Origin: Chitinophagaceae bacterium UBA2375
Lineage (GTDB): Bacteria; Bacteroidota; Bacteroidia; Chitinophagales; Chitinophagaceae
Assembly (NCBI GenBank): GCA_002343985.1
Contig: DDTB01000010.1
Span: forward strand, 124,001 to 188,000
Direction of reading: 5' to 3'
Length of the DNA stretch: 64,000 nt
The position numbers and the translations under genes were made by a program. Shown piece after piece: positions 35,266 to 43,546 of this stretch. Positions within the stretch are counted from its first letter, which is position 1. Each line of letters starts with the position of its first letter. A model generated the notes under the pieces. It saw only the letters and a program-made list of their open reading frames with translations. It searched no databases and was not told where the DNA came from.

Positions 35266-36601
35266 GGGTTTCAATCGGTAGCATTGTGTTTTCTTCGGTT
35301 TCGTCGCCGGCGGCCATTTCATCGTAAATGGCTTCCAGGCGTTGCCGGCTGCTGATGAGCAGGCTCACCAGGGTAACGATCATCAGTTTGATCCTCGTAT
35401 CCCCAAATGAATAAGTGGAATAAAACCCTACCATCCAGGCAAGGATCCCGGCGATGAGGAGTATTAAAGATGTGTCTTTGGAAATCAGGTAGTACACAAA
35501 ACTGCGGATCATCGGGATCATAATCAAGCCAAAAATGCAGATAAACCCAAGCCCGCCCAGTTCCGTTAAAAATTTAAGGTAGCCACTTTCGGGCTGGTCG
35601 AAATACAGGGGTTCATTATCAATAACCCAAACCTGGTCGGGGTGGTGTACGGATACATAATTGGCATAATTGCCAAAGCCAATGCCAAAGAACGGATGTT
35701 TCTGAAAAATGGTCAGGGCATCCATCCAGATGGAATGACGGAATTCGTAGGTTTCATTTAAATCGCCGCCCCGTTTGAAAATCGCGAATTTATCCTGGAA
35801 ATTGATGGCGATGAAGTACATCGCAATGATAGCTGTAACCAATGCGTAGCGATAGCTGGCATTGCCAAACATCACCACCAGGCTCATGCCCAGGGCCCAG
35901 CCCATCAAACCTGCGCGGCCACCGGCCACCATGATGGATACAAGGGCCATCACCACAAACACATAATTGAGCTTGTTGAATTTTTCTTCACGCGGGTCTT
36001 TGATCAGGCAGGTAAAACTCAGCGCCGCCAGGAACTGCGAATACGTTTGCGGATCCGACAAAAAACTGGGGTACCGCACGGCATCGGCCAGGATGATATT
36101 CGGGTTCATGGTTTTAATAAGCGAAAAACGCTCCACGCCAAATACAAACTGACCGGCCAGGAATACAAAAGAAGCCAGCAGCGTAATTTTCAGGTAACCG
36201 ATGGCTTTATAAAAGAAATAAGGGTCGTGTAAACATTCATCAATTAAAATCTTCGCGAAGCCCAGCATGGTAAAAACGGCAATGATTTCATGCAGGGTAT
36301 CCGTTCCGTATTGTCCGCTCAGGATCAGGCCGGTTGCGATTACTACTAGTAATGCAGAAAATAAAATCGTGTATATGGCACCGTTATATAGTTGTACGTC
36401 TCGCTTTCGGTAAAAGAATAGGCCAAAAATGATGGTGATGATATCGAAACCATCCATCATGGGCACCACAAACAAAGAGAGCAATGGAAAGGAGAGGAGG
36501 ATGTACTTAATGAACAGGCGGTTCTTATCGCCCCGGTAGAACAAAATGATCCCCAGGAACAACAGGATGTTCAGTATGGCCAGAATTTTGAGTACACTCA
36601 T
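35249..36601 (-). CDS. O-antigen ligase/polymerase family protein (Wzy-like)
   Basis: 450 residues with about 11-12 membrane helices. The Wzy_C-type region VMVAGGRAGLMGWALG at about 224-239 and a large periplasmic loop with HPFFGIGFGNYANYVSVHHPDQVWVIDNEPLYFDQPESGYLKFLTELG at about 308-355 are the family's catalytic signature. The neighbouring flippase and chain-length kinase favour a polymerase over a ligase. The C-terminal tail after the last helix is acidic and overlaps the wzx start. Confidence 0.87.
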   Translation of the reverse strand: MSVLKILAILNILLFLGIILFYRGDKNRLFIKYILLSFPLLSLFVVPMMDGFDIITIIFGLFFYRKRDVQLYNGAIYTILFSALLVVIATGLILSGQYGTDTLHEIIAVFTMLGFAKILIDECLHDPYFFYKAIGYLKITLLASFVFLAGQFVFGVERFSLIKTMNPNIILADAVRYPSFLSDPQTYSQFLAALSFTCLIKDPREEKFNKLNYVFVVMALVSIMVAGGRAGLMGWALGMSLVVMFGNASYRYALVTAIIAMYFIAINFQDKFAIFKRGGDLNETYEFRHSIWMDALTIFQKHPFFGIGFGNYANYVSVHHPDQVWVIDNEPLYFDQPESGYLKFLTELGGLGFICIFGLIMIPMIRSFVYYLISKDTSLILLIAGILAWMVGFYSTYSFGDTRIKLMIVTLVSLLISSRQRLEAIYDEMAAGDETEENTMLPIETHESPA

Positions 36602-36611
36602 CCCAATAGCT

Positions 36612-37502
36612 TCAGCGGTTGAACCATACGCCCGTCATCCTGCAGAGGTTTTCTGTGAACGACACCGTTTCGAGCACATCAAAACGGGGAATGGCGTATA
36701 TATTCTTAATGTTGTCGGGTGTTACATAGGTTTGCTCCGTGGAGAAAGCCATACGGTAACCGTGGGCTTTCAACAACCGGATATCCCTCTCGGTGAATGC
36801 ACCGTTTGGATAAGCAAAGTAAGGTACTTCTTTGGACAACCAGTTGCGTAGAATTTTACCTGACTCTGATATTTCATAAGAAGCGGTATCGTCATCACAG
36901 GCCGTCAGCATCGGGTGCGTGACGGTATGGCTGCCGATATGCACATAACCGGAACGGGAGGTTTGCTGTAATTCTTCGATGGTCATGGCTTCCCTGGGCA
37001 ATTCCAGTCCAGCCCTGACTTTTGAAACTTCCGCCAGCCTTTCGGCATTGGGTACATGCTTGAGGGCGGAAACCGATTGTTTTGTCAATCCTTTTTCTCC
37101 ACCTGCTGCGATATACGACCACCAATAGGCTTCGCCGGTTTCGATGGGCCTGGTTGAAGCGAAAATCGTCACCGGGACCTTGTATGCATTGGCTACGGGA
37201 ACGATGCTGTCGAGGTTTGAGCGCCAGCCGTCATCCGCCGTAAGAACCACCGCGGATGTTGGAAAAGGCTTTTCGCCACGGGCAACGGCTTCCAATTCAT
37301 CGAGGCCGATAACCCGGAAACCGTTTTTAGTAAACCAGCGGACGCAATATTCAAATAAGGCCCTGCTGGGATAATGAAAGTACACGGAAAGGATAAATTC
37401 GCCGCGGGCGGCCCGTTTTTTTACCTTTCTCAGTTTACCACTCAGTATATACCAGGTACATAATAAGAAGGCAGCTATATTTCTTTTATTCCATTGCATC
37501 AT
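36612..37502 (-). CDS. Polysaccharide deacetylase (NodB/CE4 fold), membrane-anchored
   Basis: 296 residues with an N-terminal hydrophobic segment (about 9-20) followed by a basic stretch. The CE4 motifs are TADDGW near residue 86-91 (usual TFDDG; the metal-binding Asp is kept), SHTVTHP near 195-201, which gives the two metal His, and YPNGAFTERD near 235. It may remove N-acetyl groups from GlcNAc-type sugars of the polymer. The start could be either of two adjacent ATGs (37502 or 37499). Confidence 0.87.
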   Translation of the reverse strand: MMQWNKRNIAAFLLCTWYILSGKLRKVKKRAARGEFILSVYFHYPSRALFEYCVRWFTKNGFRVIGLDELEAVARGEKPFPTSAVVLTADDGWRSNLDSIVPVANAYKVPVTIFASTRPIETGEAYWWSYIAAGGEKGLTKQSVSALKHVPNAERLAEVSKVRAGLELPREAMTIEELQQTSRSGYVHIGSHTVTHPMLTACDDDTASYEISESGKILRNWLSKEVPYFAYPNGAFTERDIRLLKAHGYRMAFSTEQTYVTPDNIKNIYAIPRFDVLETVSFTENLCRMTGVWFNR

Positions 37503-37591
37503 AGCGGCATTGTTTCGTCAAATTAACCAAATTCCATGGCTTGGGGCCATTGAAACGATGAAGCTGCCCTTTATATTATCGTAACGCGGGA

Positions 37592-38119
37592 TTATGATAC
37601 CTTGTCGCGCACCTGCATCCTGTAACGGAACATATCGACACTGGCTTTTTCCACTTCAGCGGTTAATGCATAACCCAATGACGGTAAAGTTACTTTAACC
37701 TTGTTATTGGTCAGGCTAACCAGGTTGCCGTTTGTTTCGTAACCGGTATTGGTCAGGATGCGCACCATACCCTGGTTGTTCACGGGCGTTTTTTCGAGTT
37801 GCACATGCTCAAACTCATTCATGAACTCCTGGATGCTTTCGATCTCACGTTCATGGATTTTTGCAGGGCGGCCCAGCCAGTACACAAAGTTAACCACATC
37901 GTTTTGCTGACGGATGGCTTGCATGTCGTTTTCTGAAATGTGCACAAATACAAAGTTTGGGATCAGGGGTTCGTACACACCGTTGCGGTAATCGTACGTA
38001 CCAAGCCTGGGCACTTTGTTCAGCGGACAATAGTTTTCAATTTTCTTTTTAGTTAACCAGGCCGACACTTTCTTTTCGCATCGTGCCTTAGTGTAAACTG
38101 CATACCAATTCTTTTTCAT
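37592..38119 (-). CDS. UpxY-family transcription antiterminator
   Basis: 175 residues of the NusG/RfaH superfamily. An N-terminal NGN domain (about 1-105) with NWYAVYTKARCEKKVSAWL and RLGTYDYRNGVYEPLIPNFVFVHI, then a KOW-like C-terminus (about 115-175). In Bacteroides, UpxY proteins load on RNA polymerase at the 5' leader of their own capsule operon and prevent early termination. Here the gene is third in the operon, after the export channel and kinase, not first. A 230-base leader ahead of the first gene is a natural target. Confidence 0.88.
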   Translation of the reverse strand: MKKNWYAVYTKARCEKKVSAWLTKKKIENYCPLNKVPRLGTYDYRNGVYEPLIPNFVFVHISENDMQAIRQQNDVVNFVYWLGRPAKIHEREIESIQEFMNEFEHVQLEKTPVNNQGMVRILTNTGYETNGNLVSLTNNKVKVTLPSLGYALTAEVEKASVDMFRYRMQVRDKVS

Positions 38120-38273
38120 TTGTTTTGATTTAAATGATGAATTATGTGCAGTTTCTCACTGGATCAGATCATAAGGTCTTCGTTTGGATATATCATTTAG
38201 ACGGTGGCAGGAGCCAATGATGTTGGTTGGTTTTTTGGATAAGAGTCTAAAGCAGGAATGTTATCTGGCAGGC

Positions 38274-40643
38274 TTAAGCCTTGGTTTTTTCTTTCTTTTT
38301 CGCTCCTTTTTGCCTTACGGTTTTTCCATTTTTCAGGCGCTTATCGCCATACACATAGTCATAGCCATAACCGTAATTATTTTTAAAGAAGCCCCTGGTT
38401 TTAACACCATTGAATACAATGGCAGGATTTACCAGCGGATTGATCTTATTGTTTTCATCTATGCGCTTCACCAGCATTTTTGGTGTGTACTTATGGCGCA
38501 CCACATAAATGGTTACGTTGCTGAGTGGCGACAGGATATAGGCATCCGTTACCAGTACCACCGGCGCGGTATCCATAATGATCAGGTCAAATATACCCTC
38601 GAGGTACGTAATCAGTTCCTGGATTTTGCCATTGAGCAATAATTCGGAAGGGCTGTCGTGCAGGAAACCTGATGAAACATAATACAGGTTTTCATGTTCT
38701 GGCACTCGCTTGATGATATCTTCCGGTTTCTTTTTTCCGGCCAGGAAATCACTCACACCCGGGTCTTCCGTTGTTTTGCCAAAAATCTTCCCAAGGCCCG
38801 GATTATGCAGGTCCACATCCACCAGCACCACTTTTTTACCGGTCAGGGAATGACTGATGGCGAGGTTGGCTGCCACAAAACTTTTTCCTTCGCCGGGTAT
38901 GCTTGATGTAACCAGCAGTTTTTTCTTAGTATCGAAATTGATGCCGAGGAAGTGCAGCGATACCCTGATTTTGCGGAACTCCTCAGCAATAAAGCTGCGT
39001 TTGCCTGCTTCGATCACCAGGTGCTCGTTTGATTTATTAAAGGCCACTTCTCCAATAATGGGAACAGATGTCAGGCTTTCCACTTCGTTACGGTACAATA
39101 CTTTTCTGCTGAAAGCTTCGCGGGCGCTGATGAACAGGATGCTCAGGCCCATCGCGGCGGCCATGGCTGCGAGGTATATCAGCATTTTGTTCGGGCTCAC
39201 CGGTTTGCGGGTGGATTGTGCCTTGTTCACCACGCGGCTGTCAGATAAAGTGGACGCGTATGATAATTCACTCTCTTCTTTTTTCTGGAGCAGGAACTGA
39301 TAAATACCATTTTTGATGTTGAGGTCGCGGCTCATATCCACCAACTCCCTTTCCTTAACAGGGATACGGCTCAGCATACTGTTGTATTTGCTGTTGGTGT
39401 TGGCTATGGTAGTTTTACTGGCTTCCAGGCTTTGCTTTTGGTTTTGGATATTTTCCAGGATGGTTGGCCTTAGTTTATTGATCTGGTCCCTCAGGGAAAC
39501 CAGCATCGGGTTATTTTCGGCAACCGTTTTCCTCAACTTTTCATATTCAATTTCGGCTGTATTCAGGTTATTCATCATACTGGCCAGGCTCGGGTCAGAG
39601 GATCCCAGGGTGCTGGGCAGGGAAGCAGTGCCCCCACCCATGGTCAGGGTGCGTTCTGCCTGGTTGATGGCCGCAAGTTGCATATTGATCTCGCCTAGGC
39701 GTTGATCATTGCTGCTCACATTTTGCAGGTACAATTGGCCTTGTGTACTGATATCAGAAGCGCCTTGTGATGACTTGTAGCGGGTAACGATTTTTGTCAT
39801 CGAATCAATGTCCTGTCCAACCAGGTTCAACCTGTCTTCTACAAATTCCAGGGTATTTTTTGCCAGGCTGTTTTTTTCATCAATAGCGGCTCGGTCGTAA
39901 TATTTGATCAGTTCATTGAGCACATCTTCCGCACGGGCCGGCACATCATCGCGATAGCTTAGGTTGATGATGCTGGAGAGTTTGCTGGCAGCCACAACCT
40001 TCAGGCTTTTCAGTTTATTTCGTGTGATGGTGCGAACGTCAACCAGTGAAAAATAAAAAGGTTTTCCAAGCGGGTTGCCCTTGTATTTTGGGTTGGGTGT
40101 AAAGCGAAGGCGGCCATAAGGCGTGTTGAGCCATTCGTTTATCGTGCCGGCTTTTTTCCCATCCAGGTATACTTCTTTGCTGGCTTCATCATATTTCAGG
40201 TGCACCTTGGGTACTTCCACCAGGTCGTCGGGATTATAAATTTCAATTTTGAGCGGACAAGACAGATACGCGGATACGGCCCTGATTTTTCCTTCCTGGA
40301 AAACCGGTGCGTATAAGCTTAGGGATTTGACCACCCGGTCCATCAGGGAACGAGACTGCAATACTTCCACTTCATTCTCAATGATCTTTTTTGTGCTGAT
40401 CATATTCAACGATTCCATGAATTTGGAATCATCGTTGCCTTTTTTCTCGTCTTTGATGATCAAAGTAGCCGTTGCTTCATATAATGGGGTAGCATACCTC
40501 AGGTACGTGTATGCCGCGCCAATAGACAGGATTCCGGCGATGAGGAATAAAGGCCAGAAACTGATGTAACGGCTGATCATTTGCGTGATCAGGTTCTCGT
40601 CTTTCTGAAAGGGGTTCTTTTGGGGTTGTGGTTTGGGTTGCAT
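38274..40643 (-). CDS. Polysaccharide co-polymerase with tyrosine autokinase domain (Wzc-type)
   Basis: 789 residues. Wzz-type membrane helix near 30-50, a long periplasmic coiled-coil region to about 490 including a GNVR-like segment, second membrane helix near 495-515, then a cytosolic BY-kinase domain. Walker A is SIPGEGKSFVAANLA at about 577-591, followed by VVLVDVDLHNPG (Walker A') and DLIIMDTAP (Walker B). The C-terminal tail has a tyrosine cluster (YGYGYDYVYG), the usual autophosphorylation site. It controls chain length and works with the outer membrane channel encoded just upstream. Confidence 0.93.
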   Translation of the reverse strand: MQPKPQPQKNPFQKDENLITQMISRYISFWPLFLIAGILSIGAAYTYLRYATPLYEATATLIIKDEKKGNDDSKFMESLNMISTKKIIENEVEVLQSRSLMDRVVKSLSLYAPVFQEGKIRAVSAYLSCPLKIEIYNPDDLVEVPKVHLKYDEASKEVYLDGKKAGTINEWLNTPYGRLRFTPNPKYKGNPLGKPFYFSLVDVRTITRNKLKSLKVVAASKLSSIINLSYRDDVPARAEDVLNELIKYYDRAAIDEKNSLAKNTLEFVEDRLNLVGQDIDSMTKIVTRYKSSQGASDISTQGQLYLQNVSSNDQRLGEINMQLAAINQAERTLTMGGGTASLPSTLGSSDPSLASMMNNLNTAEIEYEKLRKTVAENNPMLVSLRDQINKLRPTILENIQNQKQSLEASKTTIANTNSKYNSMLSRIPVKERELVDMSRDLNIKNGIYQFLLQKKEESELSYASTLSDSRVVNKAQSTRKPVSPNKMLIYLAAMAAAMGLSILFISAREAFSRKVLYRNEVESLTSVPIIGEVAFNKSNEHLVIEAGKRSFIAEEFRKIRVSLHFLGINFDTKKKLLVTSSIPGEGKSFVAANLAISHSLTGKKVVLVDVDLHNPGLGKIFGKTTEDPGVSDFLAGKKKPEDIIKRVPEHENLYYVSSGFLHDSPSELLLNGKIQELITYLEGIFDLIIMDTAPVVLVTDAYILSPLSNVTIYVVRHKYTPKMLVKRIDENNKINPLVNPAIVFNGVKTRGFFKNNYGYGYDYVYGDKRLKNGKTVRQKGAKKKEKTKA

Positions 40644-40677
40644 GGTTCAAAAACCTTTGTTCTTTGGGGTTGAGGTA

Positions 40678-41484
40678 TTAATTGTTGCGTGCCAACTGGG
40701 TCACCACAATCGCTATAATGGACAAGCCACTCAGGATGGTTGGTAAAATCTGTTGTTGGCTGCGGTTTGCATTAATCAGTTTTTCCTTGTTGGGTTCTAC
40801 ATACACCACATCATTGGGTTGCAGGTAGTAATAGGGTGAAGTCAGGAAGTTTTTAGAGTTCAGGTCAATACGTTTTACCTTCCGCTTGCCATCAACTTCA
40901 CGGATCAGCAGTACATTGTCTTTTTTACCATACACCGTAATGTCACCTGCCAGGCCCAGGGCTTTGAGCAGGGAAATGCGTTCATTGGGAACAGTAATTA
41001 CTGTAGGTTTACCTACTTCACCAATTACAGTTACATCGTAGTTCAGGTGGCGGATCGTAACAATGGGGTCAATCAACAATTTCTTGTCGAGGATCATATT
41101 CGTGATTTCCTCTTTCAATTTCTTTTTAGTGACGCCATCTGCCTTGATACTTCCAAGAATCGGGAGTTGGATATACCCCTCAGGGTTAACCAGGTAGCCG
41201 CCTCCGGTTGTACTGGTTGAACCGGTGCTCGTGGCGGTTACGGTAGAATAGGTGTTAGGTGTATTGAAGACAGCGGATGCCTCAGCGTTCAAACTTGTGA
41301 TGGAAATGCTGAGGATGTCGTTTTTCTGAATCAGTGTTTCCATTTCTTCATTGCGAGGGGAAAGGAGCACGGTGTCCTGGGCATCAAAGAAATAAGCAGT
41401 TTTCTGTGTCGTGACACAGGAACAGGCTGCAATCAGCAACAGAACAGATGAGCAGAGGTAAAATAGAGTCCGGCGCATAAGCAT
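40678..41484 (-). CDS. Polysaccharide export lipoprotein (Wza-type)
   Basis: 268 residues. Lipoprotein signal with LIAAC lipobox at about 17-21, then a poly_export domain with NDILSISITSLNAEASAVFN and a SLBB domain with VIGEVGKPTVITVPNERISLLKALGLAG, ending in a hydrophobic segment (LSGLSIIAIVVTQLARN) that crosses a membrane. It forms the periplasmic/outer-membrane export channel. It is the first gene of the 22-kb operon, with a strong promoter match about 240 bases upstream. The start may be the ATG at 41478 instead. Confidence 0.92.
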   Translation of the reverse strand: MLMRRTLFYLCSSVLLLIAACSCVTTQKTAYFFDAQDTVLLSPRNEEMETLIQKNDILSISITSLNAEASAVFNTPNTYSTVTATSTGSTSTTGGGYLVNPEGYIQLPILGSIKADGVTKKKLKEEITNMILDKKLLIDPIVTIRHLNYDVTVIGEVGKPTVITVPNERISLLKALGLAGDITVYGKKDNVLLIREVDGKRKVKRIDLNSKNFLTSPYYYLQPNDVVYVEPNKEKLINANRSQQQILPTILSGLSIIAIVVTQLARNN

Positions 41485-41721
41485 TTGTTAATGAGTATTT
41501 TCTTGTTGGTATATATAGTAAAAGTCGAAATAAAAGCAATGCGGGGATTTCCAGAGAGGATATCTTGTGGACGGAACCATGCGAAAAAATGCACGTATCC
41601 CAGGGGAATTATTCAGAGGAAGTGAATTTAGAGGTGGTTTTGGATACCGTATTTATTGTGGTTGGTCTTTTTCCTGGGTTGGATTTGGGCTGGCCAGATA
41701 GGGTGTTGGCCGTAAGTCTGA

Positions 41722-41752
41722 CAAAACTAATATACAATACCCGAAAATGCAA
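41722..41752 (-). promoter_or_regulatory. Promoter of the exopolysaccharide operon
   Basis: On the minus strand TTG (41752-41750), 20 bases, TAGTTTTG (41729-41722): both boxes and the spacing match the Bacteroidota primary-sigma promoter. The predicted start lies near 41715, leaving a leader of about 230 bases before wza, long enough for UpxY-type antitermination. Confidence 0.7.
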
Positions 41753-41816
41753 ATTTTAGGGTTGGGTTTTTTCGGAATGGCTTTTTTCATGCCATGTTCG
41801 GATGATTTGAATCCTG

Positions 41817-41824
41817 TACCTTTG
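41817..41824 (+). promoter_or_regulatory. -7 box of the thiolase gene
   Basis: TACCTTTG followed by C, 54 bases before the ATG at 41879. No proper TTG at -33. Supports the start at 41879 instead of the upstream in-frame codon at 41747. Confidence 0.5.
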
Positions 41825-41878
41825 CGGTGCCGCCGAAAAAAGGTCAACTACCCGGCCGGCTCAATTAAATTTCCCATT

Positions 41879-43060
41879 ATGAAACAAGTGTATATTATTT
41901 CTGCTGTCCGTACGCCAATGGGCAGTTTTGGAGGCAGCCTGAAAGGCTTTTCTGCCACCCAATTGGGTGCCATTGCCATTAAAGGGGCCATCCAAAAAGC
42001 AGGCATCAAACCCGAGCTGGTGAACGACGTGATCATGGGTTCGGTATTACAGGCCAATCTCGGACAGGCACCTGCACGCCAGGCAGCGAAATTCGCCGGA
42101 TTACCCAATGAAGTGAACTGCACCACTGTAAACAAAGTTTGTGCAAGTGGCATGAAAGCCATCGCCATGGCCGTTCAAAGCATCAGGCTCGGAGATGCCG
42201 ATGTGGTGGTTGCAGGAGGTATGGAAAGCATGAGCAATACCCCGTTTTATGTGGACTCCCTTCGCTGGGGCAATAAGTATGGACATACCCAAATGATTGA
42301 TGGTTTGGCTAAAGATGGCCTCACGGATGTATATGATGGTAAAGCCATGGGCAATGCCGCGGAACTCTGCGCGTCTACCTGCGGGATCAGCCGGGAAGAC
42401 CAGGACAATTTTGCCATTGAAAGCTATAAAAGAAGCCAGGCGGCAATTGAAAATGGATACTTCGCCGATGAAATCGTACCGGTAGAAATCCCGCAACGCA
42501 AGGGTGACCCGCTGTTGTTCGCAAAAGATGAAGAACCTTTCAATGTGAAGTTTGATAAGATCCCTGAACTCAAGGGCGCATTCCAAAAAGACGGAACGGT
42601 TACTGCAGCTAACGCGTCAACCATGAATGACGGCGCCGCAGCCCTTGTTTTGATGAGCAAAGAAAAAGCGGAGGATCTTGGCCTTACACCGATCGCGGAA
42701 GTGTTATCATATGCGGATGCGGAACAAAGCCCTGAGTGGTTCACCACCACACCGGCGATTGCTACGCCCAAAGCCGTTGCCAAAGCCGGATTGACAATGG
42801 AAGATATCGACTACTGGGAAATCAACGAAGCGTTTTCCGTTGTGGCCATTGAGAATACCCGCAGGATGAAACTGAACCCCGATAAGGTGAATGTTCGTGG
42901 TGGCGCGGTTTCCCTTGGCCATCCGCTGGGTTGCAGCGGTGCCAGGGTCATCGTAACGCTAACGCATATCCTAAAACAAAACCAGGGCACATACGGTGCA
43001 GCCGGTATTTGCAACGGAGGCGGTGGCGCCAGCGCTATGGTGATTAAGCGCCTGGGGTAG
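41879..43060 (+). CDS. Acetyl-CoA C-acyltransferase (thiolase)
   Basis: 393 residues from ATG 41879, the normal thiolase length; the open frame extends upstream to 41747 without conservation. It condenses or cleaves acyl-CoA/acetoacetyl-CoA. The nucleophile Cys is in NKVCASGMKA at about residue 88-90, NEAFSVVAIENTRR has the NEAF motif, GGAVSLGHPLGCSGAR holds the catalytic His, and CNGGGGASAMVIKR holds the second Cys. Degradative and biosynthetic types cannot be separated from context. It is a single-gene unit with its own promoter and terminator. Confidence 0.93.
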   Translation: MKQVYIISAVRTPMGSFGGSLKGFSATQLGAIAIKGAIQKAGIKPELVNDVIMGSVLQANLGQAPARQAAKFAGLPNEVNCTTVNKVCASGMKAIAMAVQSIRLGDADVVVAGGMESMSNTPFYVDSLRWGNKYGHTQMIDGLAKDGLTDVYDGKAMGNAAELCASTCGISREDQDNFAIESYKRSQAAIENGYFADEIVPVEIPQRKGDPLLFAKDEEPFNVKFDKIPELKGAFQKDGTVTAANASTMNDGAAALVLMSKEKAEDLGLTPIAEVLSYADAEQSPEWFTTTPAIATPKAVAKAGLTMEDIDYWEINEAFSVVAIENTRRMKLNPDKVNVRGGAVSLGHPLGCSGARVIVTLTHILKQNQGTYGAAGICNGGGGASAMVIKRLG

Positions 43061-43098
43061 CGATCAGATATTCGGCATGAAACATAAAAATTTTACAG

Positions 43099-43124
43099 GA
43101 GAGGGGCAACCCTCTCTTTTTTTT
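43099..43124 (+). terminator. Intrinsic terminator of the thiolase gene
   Basis: A 7-bp perfect stem, GAGAGGG at 43099-43105 with CCCTCTC at 43110-43116, closed by a GCAA tetraloop and followed by eight T. Confidence 0.92.
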
Positions 43125-43143
43125 GAAAAATACCGGGCGAAAT

Positions 43144-43173
43144 TTGTGTAATTAATTTTTTGTCTATACTTTG
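43144..43173 (+). promoter_or_regulatory. Promoter of the candidate ncRNA
   Basis: TTG at 43144-43146, 19 bases, then ATACTTTG ending at 43173 and followed by C. The TTTG core and spacing match the primary-sigma promoter; the first two bases of the -7 box are inverted (AT for TA). Confidence 0.5.
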
Positions 43174-43179
43174 CACGGC

Positions 43180-43435
43180 ATCCAAAATTTCCTGCTGAAA
43201 GACATCATTCCTCCCAAGATTACTTTTCCAAAATTTTCCGTTTTTCTTGTTTCATGCCCTGCATGACCGCCCCTTGAAAGCACAGCTTTAACCCTGAGTG
43301 TTTAAGTTAGCCGCCAACATGCTATTATAGCGGCACAAATTATATGTTCTGTGTGTATCCAGGGTTATCGATGATCATTTTGCACATTCAGAAAAACCAA
43401 ATCATGAAGGATGTCCGACCGGGCATCCTTTTTTT
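43180..43435 (+). ncRNA. Candidate structured small RNA (about 250 nt)
   Basis: Bounded by a promoter and an intrinsic terminator, with no ORF longer than a few codons except one that runs through the terminator. A perfect 8-bp closing stem (TAACCCTG at 43289-43296 with CAGGGTTA at 43360-43367) encloses an asymmetric bulge of 13 and 25 bases and a 5-bp stem (GCCGC at 43310-43314 with GCGGC at 43330-43334). A closing stem, central bubble and apical hairpin recall 6S RNA, but I cannot assign a family from sequence alone. The 5' part (43180-43288) is pyrimidine-rich with small hairpins only. Confidence 0.45.
43407..43435 (+). terminator. Intrinsic terminator of the candidate ncRNA
   Basis: A stem of about 10 bp with one G-T pair (43407-43416 with 43421-43430) has a GACC loop and T to 43435. 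No gene ends just before it, since the thiolase already has its own terminator 280 bases upstream. Confidence 0.85.
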
Positions 43436-43478
43436 GTCGAACCATATCTTTTACCCTAATCCCAAACGATAGTACAAT

Positions 43479-43509
43479 TTGTTCATATCAGCCTGAAGGG
43501 ATAAATTTG
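43479..43509 (+). promoter_or_regulatory. Promoter of pdhB
   Basis: TTG at 43479-43481, 20 bases, TAAATTTG at 43502-43509 followed by C: full match to the primary-sigma promoter. The leader to the ATG at 43547 would be about 30 bases. Confidence 0.75.
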
Positions 43510-43546
43510 CACACTTTATTTAACAGAAAACCAATCAGCACATCGC

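Larger units (their letters stand above)
41485..41878. other. 394-base divergent control region of the exopolysaccharide operon and thiolase
   Basis: It contains the wza promoter (41722-41752, minus), a 230-base untranslated leader toward wza, and the -7 box of the thiolase (41817-41824, plus). Short G/C stems can be drawn in the leader, but no convincing terminator was found. The in-frame extension of the thiolase frame back to 41747 is not translated if the -7 box is right. Confidence 0.6.
43061..43546 (+). other. 486-base intergenic region with a complete non-coding transcription unit
   Basis: In order: thiolase terminator (43099-43124), a promoter (43144-43173), a structured stretch without a convincing ORF, a second terminator (43407-43435), and the promoter of pdhB (43479-43509). 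Each element is listed separately. Confidence 0.7.

Noticed and set aside
41747..41878. N-terminal extension of the thiolase frame
   Set aside because: The extension precedes the predicted promoter and is not conserved in type; the normal thiolase start is at 41879.
43344..43472. 42-codon ORF across the end of the candidate ncRNA
   Set aside because: It crosses the terminator hairpin and its T-tract; the peptide looks random.
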